Shown: positions 16,897-26,451 of the stretch, one piece after another
Position numbering within the stretch: position 1 is the stretch's first letter
How the letters are laid out: each line of letters opens with the position of its first letter
DNA from: Meridianimarinicoccus zhengii
Lineage (GTDB): Bacteria > Pseudomonadota > Alphaproteobacteria > Rhodobacterales > Rhodobacteraceae
Length of the DNA: 64,000 nt
Assembly: GCF_003254465.1 (NCBI RefSeq)
Contig: NZ_QDFI01000012.1
Coordinates: 17,186-81,185, forward strand
Reading direction: 5' to 3'
Notes under the pieces: model-generated
Database searches by the model: none
Told to the model about the DNA's origin: nothing
Seen by the model: the letters and a program-made list of their open reading frames with translations, nothing else
Program-made: the position numbers and the translations under genes

Positions 16897-17622
16897 ATGA
16901 ACTCTGAACCCCCTGCCGAATCCTCTCTGGCGCAACGGCGGACCAGGAATTCGGCGGTCGGGTACGTGCTTGACTGCATCAAGAAGGCCATCGTCCGCCG
17001 GGAACTCAAGCCCGGCGACATGCTGCCGTCTGAGACGGAACTCAGCGCGCAGCTCGGTGTCGGAAAGACCTCGATCCGCGAGGCGCTCAAGATGCTGCAG
17101 GCCGTGGGCGCCGTCGATATCCGGCACGGCCTTGGAACGGTGATCCGGAACGAACCCGGACCCGACATGCTGACGCCGCTGGTCTTTCAGTTGCTTCTGA
17201 AGGATGGCACGTCCGCCGAGCTTCTGGAGTTCCGCAAGCTGCTTGAGCCGAATTACACGGTTCTGGCCCAGGAAAAGGCGACCGAGGCCGACATCGCTGC
17301 GCTTGGGCGCTTGGTCGAGCGGCTTGAAAAGCGGATCGCCGAAGGCACGCAGACGGTGGAGGACGATCTCGGGTTCCATCGCGCGATCCTCCAGGCGACC
17401 CGTAATCCCTACATGATCACGATGGGCAGCACGATCCTGGAACTGTTCCGAAGCTCCATCGAGAAATCGATCCGCGAAATTCCGAACGTCGCCGCATCCG
17501 ATCACAGGGCGATCTATGTCGCGTTCAAGTCGCGCGACCCGGCCCTGCTGCGCGCAGCCATCGAGAAAAGCTACGAGGGCTGGTCGCGCAGCCTGAACGC
17601 CCAGGACCGCGAGCAGACCTAG
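16897..17622 (+). CDS. GntR-family regulator, FadR subgroup
   Basis: A 241-residue regulator with an N-terminal winged helix (LKPGDMLPSETELSAQLGVGKTSIREALKMLQ) and an all-helical FCD effector domain carrying FRKLLEPNYTVLA, DLGFHRAILQATRNPYM and the final histidine of the metal site (SDHRAIYVAF). I chose the ATG at 16897, which follows an AGGTG sequence, over in-frame starts upstream (16813) that fall within the promoter. It ends 2 bases from the stop of the convergent ATPase gene at 17625, and probably regulates that ABC operon. The effector is likely a small carboxylate. Confidence 0.9.
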   Translation: MNSEPPAESSLAQRRTRNSAVGYVLDCIKKAIVRRELKPGDMLPSETELSAQLGVGKTSIREALKMLQAVGAVDIRHGLGTVIRNEPGPDMLTPLVFQLLLKDGTSAELLEFRKLLEPNYTVLAQEKATEADIAALGRLVERLEKRIAEGTQTVEDDLGFHRAILQATRNPYMITMGSTILELFRSSIEKSIREIPNVAASDHRAIYVAFKSRDPALLRAAIEKSYEGWSRSLNAQDREQT

Positions 17623-17624
17623 GT

Positions 17625-18635
17625 TCAGCGCCGAATACAGGCCTTGAAGTGACCCGGCGCCACTTGTTCGAGCGGTGGAACCACCTTGGCGCATTCGTCC
17701 GTGGCAATCGGGCAGCGGGTCCGGAACACGCAGCCGGACGGGGGGTTCATCGGGCTGGGAATGTCACCCTGAAGCGGGGCCCTGTTGCGCCGGGCGCGCG
17801 GGTCCGGGACCGGCACGGACGCGAGCAGAGCCTCGGTATACGGATGGCGCGGACTGGAATACAGGGCATCGACAGGTGCGATTTCCATGATCCGGCCGAG
17901 ATACATAACGATCACGCGGTCGCTGATGTGCTTCACCACCGCCAGATCATGGGCGATGAACAGCATCGTCAGCGACAGGCGCGACCGCAGATCGTCAAGC
18001 AGGTTGACGATCTGGGCCTGCACGGAAACATCGAGTGCGGACACCGGTTCGTCGCCGACGATGAAGCGCGGCTCGACCGCAAGCGCACGCGCGATCCCGA
18101 TGCGCTGGCGCTGCCCGCCGGAAAACTCGTGCGGGTAACGACGCATGTGTTCGGGCCGCAAACCGACCGCAAGCAGCAGTTCGCCGATCCGGTCAGCGCG
18201 GGCACTACCGGGCGCAAGGCCGTGCGTGCCAAGCGCTTCGCCGATGATTCGACCGACATTCATGCGCGGGTTCAGGCTGCCATAGGGATCCTGAAATATG
18301 ATCTGCATCTGCTTGCGATAGGGACGCATCGCGGCGGTCTCGAGCGGCACGAGATCGACCCCGTCAAAGAAGATCTCGCCCGATGTCGGCTGCTTCAACC
18401 GAAGGATGGTGCGCCCGACCGTCGTCTTTCCAGATCCGGATTCGCCGACGAGGCCAACGACCTCGCCGGTGCCGATCGTGAAACTCACGTCGTCCACCGC
18501 CTTGACGCCGATCGCACGACCGGGCGGAACGCCGCGCTGCAGCGGGAAGTACCGCCGCAGGTTCCGGATATCGAGCAGCGGTTTGCCCATGGTCGGCGCA
18601 CGTGTTTCGGCGGTCGCGGGATCGACATGGATCAT
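17625..18635 (-). CDS. Peptide-type ABC transporter ATPase (DppF/OppF-like)
   Basis: A 336-residue ATPase with [27 protein letters not shown], Walker [14 protein letters not shown] and the C-terminal oligopeptide/dipeptide extension with the cysteine cluster ([14 protein letters not shown]). It is the last gene of a minus-strand operon, overlapping the DppD-like gene at 18635. It pairs with that ATPase to drive a DppBC-type permease, but no permease gene lies in this operon. Confidence 0.92.
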   Translation of the reverse strand: MIHVDPATAETRAPTMGKPLLDIRNLRRYFPLQRGVPPGRAIGVKAVDDVSFTIGTGEVVGLVGESGSGKTTVGRTILRLKQPTSGEIFFDGVDLVPLETAAMRPYRKQMQIIFQDPYGSLNPRMNVGRIIGEALGTHGLAPGSARADRIGELLLAVGLRPEHMRRYPHEFSGGQRQRIGIARALAVEPRFIVGDEPVSALDVSVQAQIVNLLDDLRSRLSLTMLFIAHDLAVVKHISDRVIVMYLGRIMEIAPVDALYSSPRHPYTEALLASVPVPDPRARRNRAPLQGDIPSPMNPPSGCVFRTRCPIATDECAKVVPPLEQVAPGHFKACIRR

Positions 18636-19642
18636 CAGCCTGCCTCCTTGCGGACGATGTCACCCCAGCGATGGCATCGGACCATATGGCCACCGCCCGT
18701 GTCTTCGAGGACGGGCATCTGGCGCCGGCAGGCGTCCATGGCGTAGCCGCAGCGCGGCTCGAAGGCGCAGCCGAGCGGGCGCATCAGGGCGTTGGGGACA
18801 TTGCCGGGAATGGTGCGCAGCTTGCCCGAAGCCGGGCCAGCCGTGTCGACACGCGGGACGGAATCCAGAAGCCCCATCGTGTAGGGCATGAGCGGCTTCA
18901 CGAACAGGTCGTCCACCGTCGCCTCTTCGACCGTGCGTCCGGCATACATCACGACCACACGATCCGCCATTTCCGCGATCACGCCAAGATCATGGGTTAT
19001 GAACAGGATCGACATTCCGATGTCGCGCTGCAACTGGCGCATCAGGTCGAGGATCTGCGCCTGTATCGTCACGTCGAGCGCGGTCGTCGGCTCGTCGGCG
19101 ATCAGCAGCCGGGGCTTGCAGGCGAGCGCCATGGCGATCATCACCCTTTGGCGCATGCCCCCAGACATCTCGTGGGGGTAATTCCGGGCCCGGCGGGCCG
19201 GCTCGGGGATGCCGACCAGTTCGAGCATCTCTACGGCGCGCCGGTCGGCTGCCTTTCGGTCAAGCCGCTGGTGCAGCCGCACCACTTCGGCGATCTGCCG
19301 CCCGACCGTGTGCACCGGGTTCAGGCTCGACATCGGTTCCTGGTAGATCATCGCGATGGCGTTTCCGCGGATCCGGCGCATCTCAGGGTCGGACATGCCA
19401 AGCAGGTCCATCCCGCCGAACCGGATGGCCCCGCCGGGCGCCATCGCGCCTGATGTCCCCAGCAGGCGCATGATCGCAAGGCTGGTCACGGACTTGCCGG
19501 AGCCGGATTCCCCGACAACCCCCAGCGTCTCGCCCTCGTCTATGTGGAAGCTGACCCCGTCTACGGCCCGCACGACGCCTTCGTCCGTCCGGAAATGAAC
19601 CTTCAGGTCATCGACATCGAGAAGAACATTCCCCGCAATCAT
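18635..19642 (-). CDS. Peptide-type ABC transporter ATPase (DppD/OppD-like)
   Basis: A 335-residue ATPase with [23 protein letters not shown], Walker [14 protein letters not shown] and the C-terminal extension with cysteines ([14 protein letters not shown]). The cysteine cluster in this family is associated in some members with an iron-sulfur site. The start overlaps the binding-protein stop by four bases, and its stop overlaps the DppF-like start. It is co-transcribed with both. Confidence 0.92.
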   Translation of the reverse strand: MIAGNVLLDVDDLKVHFRTDEGVVRAVDGVSFHIDEGETLGVVGESGSGKSVTSLAIMRLLGTSGAMAPGGAIRFGGMDLLGMSDPEMRRIRGNAIAMIYQEPMSSLNPVHTVGRQIAEVVRLHQRLDRKAADRRAVEMLELVGIPEPARRARNYPHEMSGGMRQRVMIAMALACKPRLLIADEPTTALDVTIQAQILDLMRQLQRDIGMSILFITHDLGVIAEMADRVVVMYAGRTVEEATVDDLFVKPLMPYTMGLLDSVPRVDTAGPASGKLRTIPGNVPNALMRPLGCAFEPRCGYAMDACRRQMPVLEDTGGGHMVRCHRWGDIVRKEAG

Positions 19643-21222
19643 GATCGCGCCCCGGTGCCGCTGGCAGACGCGCCGTCGGACATGCGGATCGACCAGAAAT
19701 CCTCGTTGTGGCCCCCCGGATAGGGCCGGAAATGCGCCACGCGGTCGCTGACCGCGACATGGCGCGGCATTTGCCAGAACGGCACGCTGATCGCCTCGTC
19801 ATGGGTGATCGCCTGCAGCGCATGACCAAGGTCGCGTTGGCGATCCGGATCGGTGGTCTGTTGCAGCTTGCGGTACAGCCGCACGAACCGGTCGGCCGCC
19901 GGGCCGGTCCAGTTGGTGGAATTGGCCTCCCTTTCAGGGTGGATCGGCCAGAGATCTGTTTCGGCGGTCATCTCCACCCCGGCATGGCCATGCCCGTGCA
20001 GGCCGCCAAGGGTTCCCGCGACCTGCCCGGGCAAATACTCCGTCGCCCAATCGCGTTCGCGCACGGCCTCCACCGCTATGCCGACCGCTTCGAGATAGGG
20101 CACGACCGCGGTGGCCAGCGCGCCGCAGGCGGGTGCCGCGCTCCAGTCTATCGTCAGCGCGAAGCCGTCGGCATGGCCCGCATCGCGCAGCAACGCCCGG
20201 CTGCGGTCCGGATCATGGTTGTATGGCCGGAGCGACGGGTTCGCGTTCGGAGGATTGACGAGGCTGGCAATCCGAACCCCCTGCCCGCCCGTCAGCGTCT
20301 GCCGCAAGGCTTCGACATCGATCGCGTGATTGATCGCCTGCCGCACCCGCCGGTCCGATAGTGCCGGATGCGCCGCCTGGTTGATCATGAACGAAAGCCG
20401 CGTCGTGCTGGGCGACGTCACCACGCGCAGGTTCGGGGCCTCTTCGAACACGCGGACCATTTCCGACGGGATCGGCGCGATATCCACCGTGCCCTGCAAG
20501 AGTTCCGCAACCAGAGTCGACGGTTCGGGAATGACCCGCAGGATGAGCCGGTCGAAGTTCGGCGCCGGATAGCCGCGCGGGTCCTTGAACGCGTCGTTGA
20601 CCTCGAGGATCAACCGGTTGTCCGGCTCGTGCGACACGAAGCGGAACGGACCGGCGCCCACCGGATCAAAAGCCGTTTCCGAAATTCTCTCCCATGGCGG
20701 CGCGTCGGCATAGTGGCCCGGTTCGACCACGTAGCCATCGGCGCGCAGCAAGCGGGCGGGAAAGATGGCAATCGGCTCGGTCGTGTGCACATCAACCGTA
20801 AGGTCATCCACGATCTCGACCGACTCGATGGGTGCGCTTTTCATGTAGCGGCCCGAGGGAAAATCGGCTTGCCGGATCCGATCGAACGAGAACTTGACCG
20901 CTTCCGCGTTCAGCGGGGCGCCGTTGTGAAAGCTCATCCCCTCCCGAAGCTTTATACGCCAGATGTTCGGGTCGACAGGATCGATCGCCTCGGCCAGAAA
21001 GGGCTTGTATCCCACTTCGCCGGTCTTGCCGTCGAAGTTGAAAGTCAACGCTCCGAAGATCGCGAGCGTCGAGGTATGATCGGAGAATCCCTGAACCTGT
21101 GTCGGTTCAAGCGTCGCAACATCGTTCGGCGTCGCGTAGACAACATCGACAGTGGATTGCGCATGTGCGCCGCCCATGGTCGCCACGAAGGCAGCCACTG
21201 CAGCAAGCGGACGAATGACCAT
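19639..21222 (-). CDS. Extracellular solute-binding protein, family 5
   Basis: A 527-residue secreted binding protein with a signal peptide ending near MGGAHAQS (about residue 22). Family-5 features include [61 protein letters not shown] and [12 protein letters not shown]. The ATG at 21222 follows a GGGGGAG ribosome-binding sequence; the in-frame start at 21306 would add a non-signal extension and overlap the operator. It is the first gene of the permease-less ABC operon and should bind a peptide, opine or similar ligand. Confidence 0.92.
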   Translation of the reverse strand: MVIRPLAAVAAFVATMGGAHAQSTVDVVYATPNDVATLEPTQVQGFSDHTSTLAIFGALTFNFDGKTGEVGYKPFLAEAIDPVDPNIWRIKLREGMSFHNGAPLNAEAVKFSFDRIRQADFPSGRYMKSAPIESVEIVDDLTVDVHTTEPIAIFPARLLRADGYVVEPGHYADAPPWERISETAFDPVGAGPFRFVSHEPDNRLILEVNDAFKDPRGYPAPNFDRLILRVIPEPSTLVAELLQGTVDIAPIPSEMVRVFEEAPNLRVVTSPSTTRLSFMINQAAHPALSDRRVRQAINHAIDVEALRQTLTGGQGVRIASLVNPPNANPSLRPYNHDPDRSRALLRDAGHADGFALTIDWSAAPACGALATAVVPYLEAVGIAVEAVRERDWATEYLPGQVAGTLGGLHGHGHAGVEMTAETDLWPIHPEREANSTNWTGPAADRFVRLYRKLQQTTDPDRQRDLGHALQAITHDEAISVPFWQMPRHVAVSDRVAHFRPYPGGHNEDFWSIRMSDGASASGTGARS

Positions 21223-21925
21223 AGTTCTCCCCCCCTTTGGCCCAATTTCGCCGCCGCGACTCTCTGGTTGCGTTTGGCGAAAAGCATGAGTGCAAGCTTC
21301 ACTCATCAGTTGACTGATATCACCTGTCTCGACGTTGCGTCAAGATGTATCAAGTTCGCATCGCGGATGGATCGTCGTGGCAGCTGGTCGCCAGCCCGCG
21401 CAGGTCACGCCCTTCTTGACCGCCGATGAATATCGGACGCGCCGACCCTGAATTGGGCCGCGCCCGGCAAGCCTCATGGAAACCGGAGCAGGATCAAGAA
21501 TGAACGCCCCTATCGGCGCGGCTCGATCGACCAATACACCACGGCGTCAATTTATCCTGCCAGTACCGGACATTCCGGACTTTCATGGCATCCGATGTCG
21601 CACTCCGGCTGTCGACGGGCGGTCTGCGGGATACCCGACGGCTGAAAGAGAGGAAGCCGCCCACATCGCACTGCGGATAAGCGGGCACGCCGCCGCGCTT
21701 GTCCAACTTGGCACGGCGGCGACAAGGCGAAATCGCCAGGCGCGGAGCCGCCCGTTTCGCCATGCGAGGCGAGCGCCGACACGCGCCTGCGCCCGGCATA
21801 ATTGCCCCAGCCCCGAGGCTGCACCCCCTGCCGCATCCCGCCAACCTGTCCGCGCATTCCGGGCCGGAACCATGGACACCGGCCCTGGATGACGGTACGA
21901 TACTGGAGCACCAAGGGAGAACGCC
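21223..21925. other. 700-base intergenic region before the toxin-antitoxin pair
   Basis: This stretch carries the promoter/operator of the minus-strand ABC operon at its left end (21305-21343). Beyond about 21350 I see no convincing gene: the open frames on both strands have low-complexity Arg/Ala/Pro compositions, no recognisable domain and poor start contexts. A decayed gene or small RNA cannot be excluded. Confidence 0.5.
21305..21343 (-). promoter_or_regulatory. Promoter with palindromic operator of the binding-protein operon
   Basis: On the minus strand TTGACG (21343-21338) and TATCAG (21319-21314) are spaced by 18 bases, a reasonable sigma-70-type promoter. The -10 region lies within the inverted repeat ATCAGTTGACTGAT (21305-21318, 6-bp arms, 2-base centre). 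Its half TCATCAGTTGAC recurs almost unchanged ahead of the GntR-type gene (16825-16836). This fits repression by the neighbouring GntR-type protein. Confidence 0.5.
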
Positions 21926-22213
21926 ATGGGGGTTCACAAGCAGTCCGTCAGCTTCACGGAAGCCGCTTTTGCATACGCGAAGGAACTGGTCGACCGCGGC
22001 GACTACCCGAATGTCAGCGCCGCCGTCTCCGGCGAACTGGCCCGTGCCCGTGTCGCCCGCGAGCGGGAACAGACGCTGCTCGAGACCGAGGTGCGGCGAC
22101 GCCTGCAAGTCCCCGTCGATCAGTGGGAGCCCGTGACCGATGTCGACGCGTTCACGGCGGACGCGCGGGCATTTCTGGCCGCAAGACATGCCGGCAAACC
22201 ATCCCGGACATGA
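21926..22213 (+). CDS. parD: ParD-like antitoxin (type II toxin-antitoxin)
   Basis: A 95-residue protein with a ribbon-helix-helix N-terminus (KQSVSFTEAAFAYAKELVDRGDYPNVSAAVSGELARAR) of the ParD/CC2985 type, followed by a charged, probably flexible tail that would wrap the toxin. GGGAGAACGCC precedes the ATG at 21926. The stop overlaps the toxin ATG at 22210, the usual coupled layout. The RHH domain probably also represses the pair's own promoter. Confidence 0.85.
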   Translation: MGVHKQSVSFTEAAFAYAKELVDRGDYPNVSAAVSGELARARVAREREQTLLETEVRRRLQVPVDQWEPVTDVDAFTADARAFLAARHAGKPSRT

Positions 22214-22548
22214 TCCGGATCGAGCGGCACCCGCTCGTCCGGCGTGACCTGCGGGAGCTGGCGCGTCACGTGGCGGATGTATCCGGCGATCCGGGTGCCG
22301 CGGAACGTCGGCTCGACCAGGTCGACGCACTTGTCGCGGACATCCTGGCGAACCCGACCCTTGGCACGGGCCTGAGCGCGAACCTGCCGGGCTGGCGGGT
22401 GCGTCATGGCGGTGTGGACCGTAGGATCACGATCGTCTTCCGGCTCACGGGGGCCGGGGACTGCCTCCAAATCGCGCTGGTCGCTTTCGGCGGCCAGAAC
22501 TGGGTCGACATGGCACCGGATCGATCCGACACCTTCGCGAAGGGCTGA
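22210..22548 (+). CDS. parE: ParE-like toxin (type II toxin-antitoxin)
   Basis: A 112-residue protein of the RelE/ParE fold: N-terminal helices (HPLVRRDLRELARHVADVSGDPGAAERRLDQVD) followed by the beta-sheet region (GLSANLPGWRVRHGGVDRRITIVFRL and LQIALVAFGGQNW). ParE proteins usually poison DNA gyrase; RelE-like members cleave mRNA. It is translated from an ATG overlapping the antitoxin stop. The organisation is intact, so the pair is probably functional. Confidence 0.82.
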   Translation: MIRIERHPLVRRDLRELARHVADVSGDPGAAERRLDQVDALVADILANPTLGTGLSANLPGWRVRHGGVDRRITIVFRLTGAGDCLQIALVAFGGQNWVDMAPDRSDTFAKG

Positions 22549-22708
22549 CCGAACGGCGGTCTGTGCGCGGCGGGGATGTGCATGAAGCCCACTCCGCGAC
22601 CGTCTTGCGGGTGCCGCGTCACGCGCGGCCAGGGCATCCCGCGCCACGGGATGCGAAAGCCGCTGCCGCGCGCCACCTCCGCATAGCATGCATCGCCGCC
22701 CGACCGTG

Positions 22709-22987
22709 TCAGCAGCGGCCGACCCCGTCCGACTTGCCGGCGCTGACCACGGTACCGCCGCCATCGGTCACGATGCGGGTGAAACAGCTGTCCACGCCGT
22801 CTTCGCGCGCGGCGGCGCGCCAGATGTATTCCGTCTGCCCGTCGGCGAGCACATTCGCTTCGTCCGGCGGGCCGAGATCCGCGAAGACGGCGGTCAGCGG
22901 CGCGCCGGCATACTGCGCGTCGAGCGCATCCTGCGACGCACAGGCGAGTAGAAGAAAGAACGGTGCAATCAGGACTGCAATTCTCAT
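22709..22987 (-). CDS. Small lipoprotein
   Basis: A 92-residue protein with a lipoprotein signal peptide (MRIAVLIAPFFLLLAC, lipid-accepting Cys16) and a short mature domain containing GPPDEANVLADGQTEYIW and a conserved-looking C-terminal GGGTVVSAGKSDG. The pattern of a short loop followed by a TEYIW strand resembles SmpA/OmlA-like small outer-membrane lipoproteins, but this is a weak similarity. It stands alone between the toxin-antitoxin pair and the divergent tssA gene. It could serve as an outer-membrane partner for the secretion system; there is no direct evidence. Confidence 0.7.
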   Translation of the reverse strand: MRIAVLIAPFFLLLACASQDALDAQYAGAPLTAVFADLGPPDEANVLADGQTEYIWRAAAREDGVDSCFTRIVTDGGGTVVSAGKSDGVGRC

Positions 22988-23276
22988 GGTTGGGCCCCGG
23001 GATTTTCAGGGCGGCCACGACGTGCGGCGGCCCGGGGCTTTACCCTGCCCGACCGGGACCGAGCCGACAAGCGCCATGCGCGAAGCCCGGCCGTAGAAAA
23101 AACTTCTCAAATGTGCGCTTCGATACAGAGCAAACGGCCCGGTTCCGGCGATCACCGTGCTTGACGGAACGGAAAAAAAGACGCTGGATACCCTTGGAGT
23201 ATGGATTGCAGGAATTGCGTCATGTCCCTGCGAAATGCATCAAGGTTTCGCAACTGCTGCGCCAGGGAGACCTAAG
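22988..23276. other. Divergent intergenic region upstream of the T6SS locus
   Basis: About 290 bases between the small lipoprotein gene and tssA. They must contain the promoter of the long T6SS transcription unit. An A-rich patch near 23095-23112 is the only AT-rich element. I could not place a convincing -35/-10 pair or a sigma-54 site (GG-N10-GC). Confidence 0.4.
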
Positions 23277-24293
23277 TTGCCGCTGAACCTTGTTGACCAC
23301 GGCGCCCCAGCGCCGAGCGGCGAAGACCTGGAATACGAGAAGGTCTTCACCGATCTTCTTCTGGCCGCCCGGCCGGAAGAGGAACGGCAGGTCGGCAACG
23401 CGGTACAGGCGGGCGCAGAGCCAGATGCCAAGAAGATCGCCGACCATGCAGAGGCCGTGCTGGCGCAAAGCCACGACCTGCGCGCCGCGGTGCTTTTCGG
23501 GTACGCCGCCGCACGGCTGCGCGGCCTGCCCGGTCTGGCCGAGGCGACCGGGTACATCCGCGGCTGCCTCGAACAGTTCTGGGACACCTGCCACCCGCAG
23601 CTCGATGCGGATGACGACAACGACCCGACGATGCGCATAAATGCGGTCCTGGGACTTGTGGAACCGGCGACGGTGCTGCGGGCCGTCCGCGGCGCACCGC
23701 TGACCGAAAGCCCCGCCTTCGGGCGGATGTCGCTGACCGACATCGCCATCGCAGAAGGCGAGATGTCCGCGCCCGAGGGTATGGACAACCCGCCCGACGC
23801 CGCGCGCGTAAGCGCGGCGTTCCGGGATACGCCCGAAGACGCGTTGCGGGCCACGCTGGATGCCGCGCGCGCCGCCCTCGCGGATGTCGAGGCCATCGAC
23901 GCCGTCTTCAACGAACGCACGCCGGGCCAAGGGCCGGAACTCGCGCCGCTCGTCAAGCTGCTGCGCCGCGCGACGACACGGCTGTCCGAAGTGATCGGCG
24001 ACCCCGAACCCGCGCCGGAGGAGGACACAGTGGACGACACCGAAGACGCCCCGGCGGCGGCAAGACCGGCGCGTGCGGGCGGGGTGGGCGAGATCGCCTC
24101 GTCGCGCGACGTGGAGCAGGCGATCGACCGGATCATCAAGTACTACCGCGAGCATGAACCCTCCAGCCCGGTGCCGATGATCCTTGCACGGGCCAAGCGG
24201 CTGGTCGGGGCGGATTTCATGACCATCGTGGCAGACATGGCTCCGGGCGGGCAGGATACCGTGCGGATGATCAGTGGAACCGAAGACGGATAA
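23277..24293 (+). CDS. tssA: T6SS protein TssA (ImpA family)
   Basis: A 338-residue TssA protein. The ImpA N-terminal signature is clear (PAPSGEDLEYEKVFTDLLLAARP, LRAAVLFGYAAARLRGLPGLAEATGYI), followed by a variable linker rich in Asp/Ala/Pro and a C-terminal segment (DVEQAIDRIIKYYREHEPSSPVPMILARAKRLV) typical of short TssA proteins. TssA caps the growing sheath-tube and docks at the baseplate. I chose the TTG at 23277, preceded by AGGGAGA at good spacing and giving MPLNLVDHG; upstream in-frame starts would add unconserved residues. It opens the T6SS operon. Confidence 0.9.
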   Translation: MPLNLVDHGAPAPSGEDLEYEKVFTDLLLAARPEEERQVGNAVQAGAEPDAKKIADHAEAVLAQSHDLRAAVLFGYAAARLRGLPGLAEATGYIRGCLEQFWDTCHPQLDADDDNDPTMRINAVLGLVEPATVLRAVRGAPLTESPAFGRMSLTDIAIAEGEMSAPEGMDNPPDAARVSAAFRDTPEDALRATLDAARAALADVEAIDAVFNERTPGQGPELAPLVKLLRRATTRLSEVIGDPEPAPEEDTVDDTEDAPAAARPARAGGVGEIASSRDVEQAIDRIIKYYREHEPSSPVPMILARAKRLVGADFMTIVADMAPGGQDTVRMISGTEDG

Positions 24294-24355
24294 CGCGCCG
24301 GGCACGGGCAGGTCTACGCCCCGCCGGACAAGCAAACACAGACGGGAGAACGGAC

Positions 24356-24871
24356 ATGTCCAGCTCACAGAAATTCATCGCGCGCAACCGCGCGCCGCGC
24401 GTGCAGATCGAATACGACGTCGAGCTTTACGGTGCCGAGAAGAAGGTGCAGCTGCCCTTCGTCATGGGCGTGATGTCGGATCTGGCCGGCAAGTCCGAGG
24501 TGCCCCAGCCCGGCATCGCGGACCGCAAGTTCCTTGAAATCGACGTGGACAATTTCGACGACCGCATGAAGGCGATGAAGCCGCGCGTGGCCTTCACCGT
24601 GCCCAACACCCTGACCGGCGAGGGCAACATGTCCGTGGACATCACCTTCGAGAGCATGGACGATTTTTCCCCCGCCGCGATCGCACGCAAGGTCGAGCCG
24701 CTCAAGGCGCTTCTGGACGCGCGCAACGAGCTGTCGAACCTGATGACCTACATGGACGGCAAGCCGGGCGCCGAGGATCTTCTGACCGAGGCGCTGGCCA
24801 ATCCCGAGCTTCTAAAATCGCTGGCGGCCGCCCCGGCGCCGTCCGAAGACAACGACACGCAGGAGGCGTGA
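24356..24871 (+). CDS. tssB: T6SS contractile sheath small subunit TssB
   Basis: A 171-residue TssB/VipA. It begins SSQKFIARNRAPRVQIEYDVELYGAEKKVQLPF and has the conserved FLEIDVDNFDDRMKAMKPR segment and the helix pair near LLDARNELSNLMTYMDGK. It assembles with TssC into the contractile sheath in the cytosol. A CGGGAGAACGG ribosome-binding region precedes the ATG. Its stop lies 2 bases before the tssC start, so the subunits are translated in a coupled way. Confidence 0.97.
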   Translation: MSSSQKFIARNRAPRVQIEYDVELYGAEKKVQLPFVMGVMSDLAGKSEVPQPGIADRKFLEIDVDNFDDRMKAMKPRVAFTVPNTLTGEGNMSVDITFESMDDFSPAAIARKVEPLKALLDARNELSNLMTYMDGKPGAEDLLTEALANPELLKSLAAAPAPSEDNDTQEA

Positions 24872-24873
24872 GC

Positions 24874-26367
24874 ATGGCTGAAGAAGCAACACAATCCGCC
24901 GAAGCCGGTGGCGCAACCGAGGTCCAGGAATCCGACTTCGCCAGCCTGCTGCAAAAGGAATTCCGCCCCCGCACGGACGAGGCGAAAAGCGCCGTCGAGG
25001 GCGCGGTCAAGACCCTGGCCGCGCAGGCACTGGAAAACACCGGGCTGATCTCGGACGATGTGCTCAACTCCATCTCGGCCATCATCGCCGAGATCGACCG
25101 CAAGCTGAGCGACCAGATCAACAAGATCCTGCACCACGACGATTTCCAGCAGATCGAAGGGGCATGGCGCGGCCTGCATCACCTGGTGAACAACACCGAA
25201 ACCGACGAGATGCTCAAGATCCGGGTCATGAACATCTCGAAGAAGGACCTGCACAAGACCCTCAAGAAGTTCAAGGGCACGGCCTGGGACCAGTCGCCGA
25301 TCTTCAAGAAGCTCTACGAAGAGGAATACGGCCAGTTCGGGGGCGAACCCTATGGCTGCCTTGTCGGGGATTATCATTTCAACCACAGCCCACCCGACGT
25401 GGAGTTGCTGGGCGAGATGGCCAAGATCGCGGCCGCGGCGCATGCGCCTTTCATCACCGGCGCCGACCCGTCGCTGATGAATTTCGACAGCTGGCAGGAA
25501 CTGTCCAACCCGCGCGACTTGACCAAGATCACCCAGACGCCGGAATACGCCGCGTGGCGCAGCCTGCGCGACAGCGAGGACAGCAAGTATATCGGCCTTG
25601 CCATGCCGCGTTTCCTCGGCCGCCAGCCCTATGGCGCCAAGGGCGATCCGGTGGACGAATTCGCCTTCGAGGAAGACACCGGCAACGCGGAATCCGAGAA
25701 CTTCACATGGGTGAACGCGGCCTATGGCATGGCCACGAACATCAACCGGTCGTTCAAGGAATACGGCTGGTGTTCGCGCATTCGCGGCGTGGAATCGGGC
25801 GGCACGGTGGCGAACCTGCCCACCCACACCTTCCCGACCGACGATGGCGGGCTGGACATGAAATGCCCGACCGAGATCGGCATTTCCGACCGGCGCGAGG
25901 CAGAACTGGCCAAGGCCGGGCTGATGCCGCTGGTGCACCGCAAGAACACCGACATGGCGGCCTTCATCGGCGCGCAGTCGCTGCACAAGCCGGCCGAATA
26001 CGACGATCCGGACGCGACGGCCAACGCCAACCTCGCGGCGCGGCTGCCGTATCTTTTCGCGACGACGCGGTTCGCCCACTACCTGAAATGCATGGTTCGC
26101 GACAAGGTCGGCAGCTACAAGAGCCGCGACGACATGCAGCGCTGGCTGAAGAAGTGGATCGACCAGTATGTCGATTATTCCGCCGCGCATTCCTCGGAAG
26201 CCGAAAAGGCCCGCAAGCCCCTGGCCGCCGCCGACGTGGTGATCGAGGAAGACCCCGAGAACCCGGGCTACTACAAGTCCCGGTTCTTCCTGAAACCGCA
26301 CTACCAGCTCGAAGGGCTGTCGGTGTCGCTGAGGCTCGTTTCGAAGCTTCCGTCGGAAAAATCCTGA
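24874..26367 (+). CDS. tssC: T6SS contractile sheath large subunit TssC
   Basis: A 497-residue TssC/VipB with the family core WRGLHHLVNNTETDEMLKIRVMNISKKDL, FGGEPYGCLVGDYHF, RFLGRQPYG and the C-terminal FFLKPHYQLEGLSVSLRLV strand. It forms the sheath with TssB. The ATG at 24874 sits eight bases after GGAGG; an upstream GTG at 24868 is too close to that sequence. A perfect stem-loop follows directly at the stop codon. Confidence 0.97.
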   Translation: MAEEATQSAEAGGATEVQESDFASLLQKEFRPRTDEAKSAVEGAVKTLAAQALENTGLISDDVLNSISAIIAEIDRKLSDQINKILHHDDFQQIEGAWRGLHHLVNNTETDEMLKIRVMNISKKDLHKTLKKFKGTAWDQSPIFKKLYEEEYGQFGGEPYGCLVGDYHFNHSPPDVELLGEMAKIAAAAHAPFITGADPSLMNFDSWQELSNPRDLTKITQTPEYAAWRSLRDSEDSKYIGLAMPRFLGRQPYGAKGDPVDEFAFEEDTGNAESENFTWVNAAYGMATNINRSFKEYGWCSRIRGVESGGTVANLPTHTFPTDDGGLDMKCPTEIGISDRREAELAKAGLMPLVHRKNTDMAAFIGAQSLHKPAEYDDPDATANANLAARLPYLFATTRFAHYLKCMVRDKVGSYKSRDDMQRWLKKWIDQYVDYSAAHSSEAEKARKPLAAADVVIEEDPENPGYYKSRFFLKPHYQLEGLSVSLRLVSKLPSEKS

Positions 26368-26384
26368 CCGCCTGTCGGGCGGTC
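26366..26384 (+). terminator. Stem-loop at the tssC stop codon
   Basis: GACCGCC (26366-26372) and GGCGGTC (26378-26384) form a perfect 7-bp stem with a 5-base loop that includes part of the tssC stop codon. No T-run follows, so it is not a classical terminator. It may protect the upstream mRNA or mark a processing point ahead of hcp. Confidence 0.4.
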
Positions 26385-26451
26385 CGCGACCGCCGCCCGG
26401 CATATCACCCCACCGTTCACGCAATGACTGACTGACAAAGGAGATACCGAC

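Noticed and set aside
21476..21892. Possible small gene (138 codons) before the parD gene
   Set aside because: Arg/Ala/Pro-rich low-complexity translation, no ribosome-binding site, no domain, and a competing frame on the other strand.
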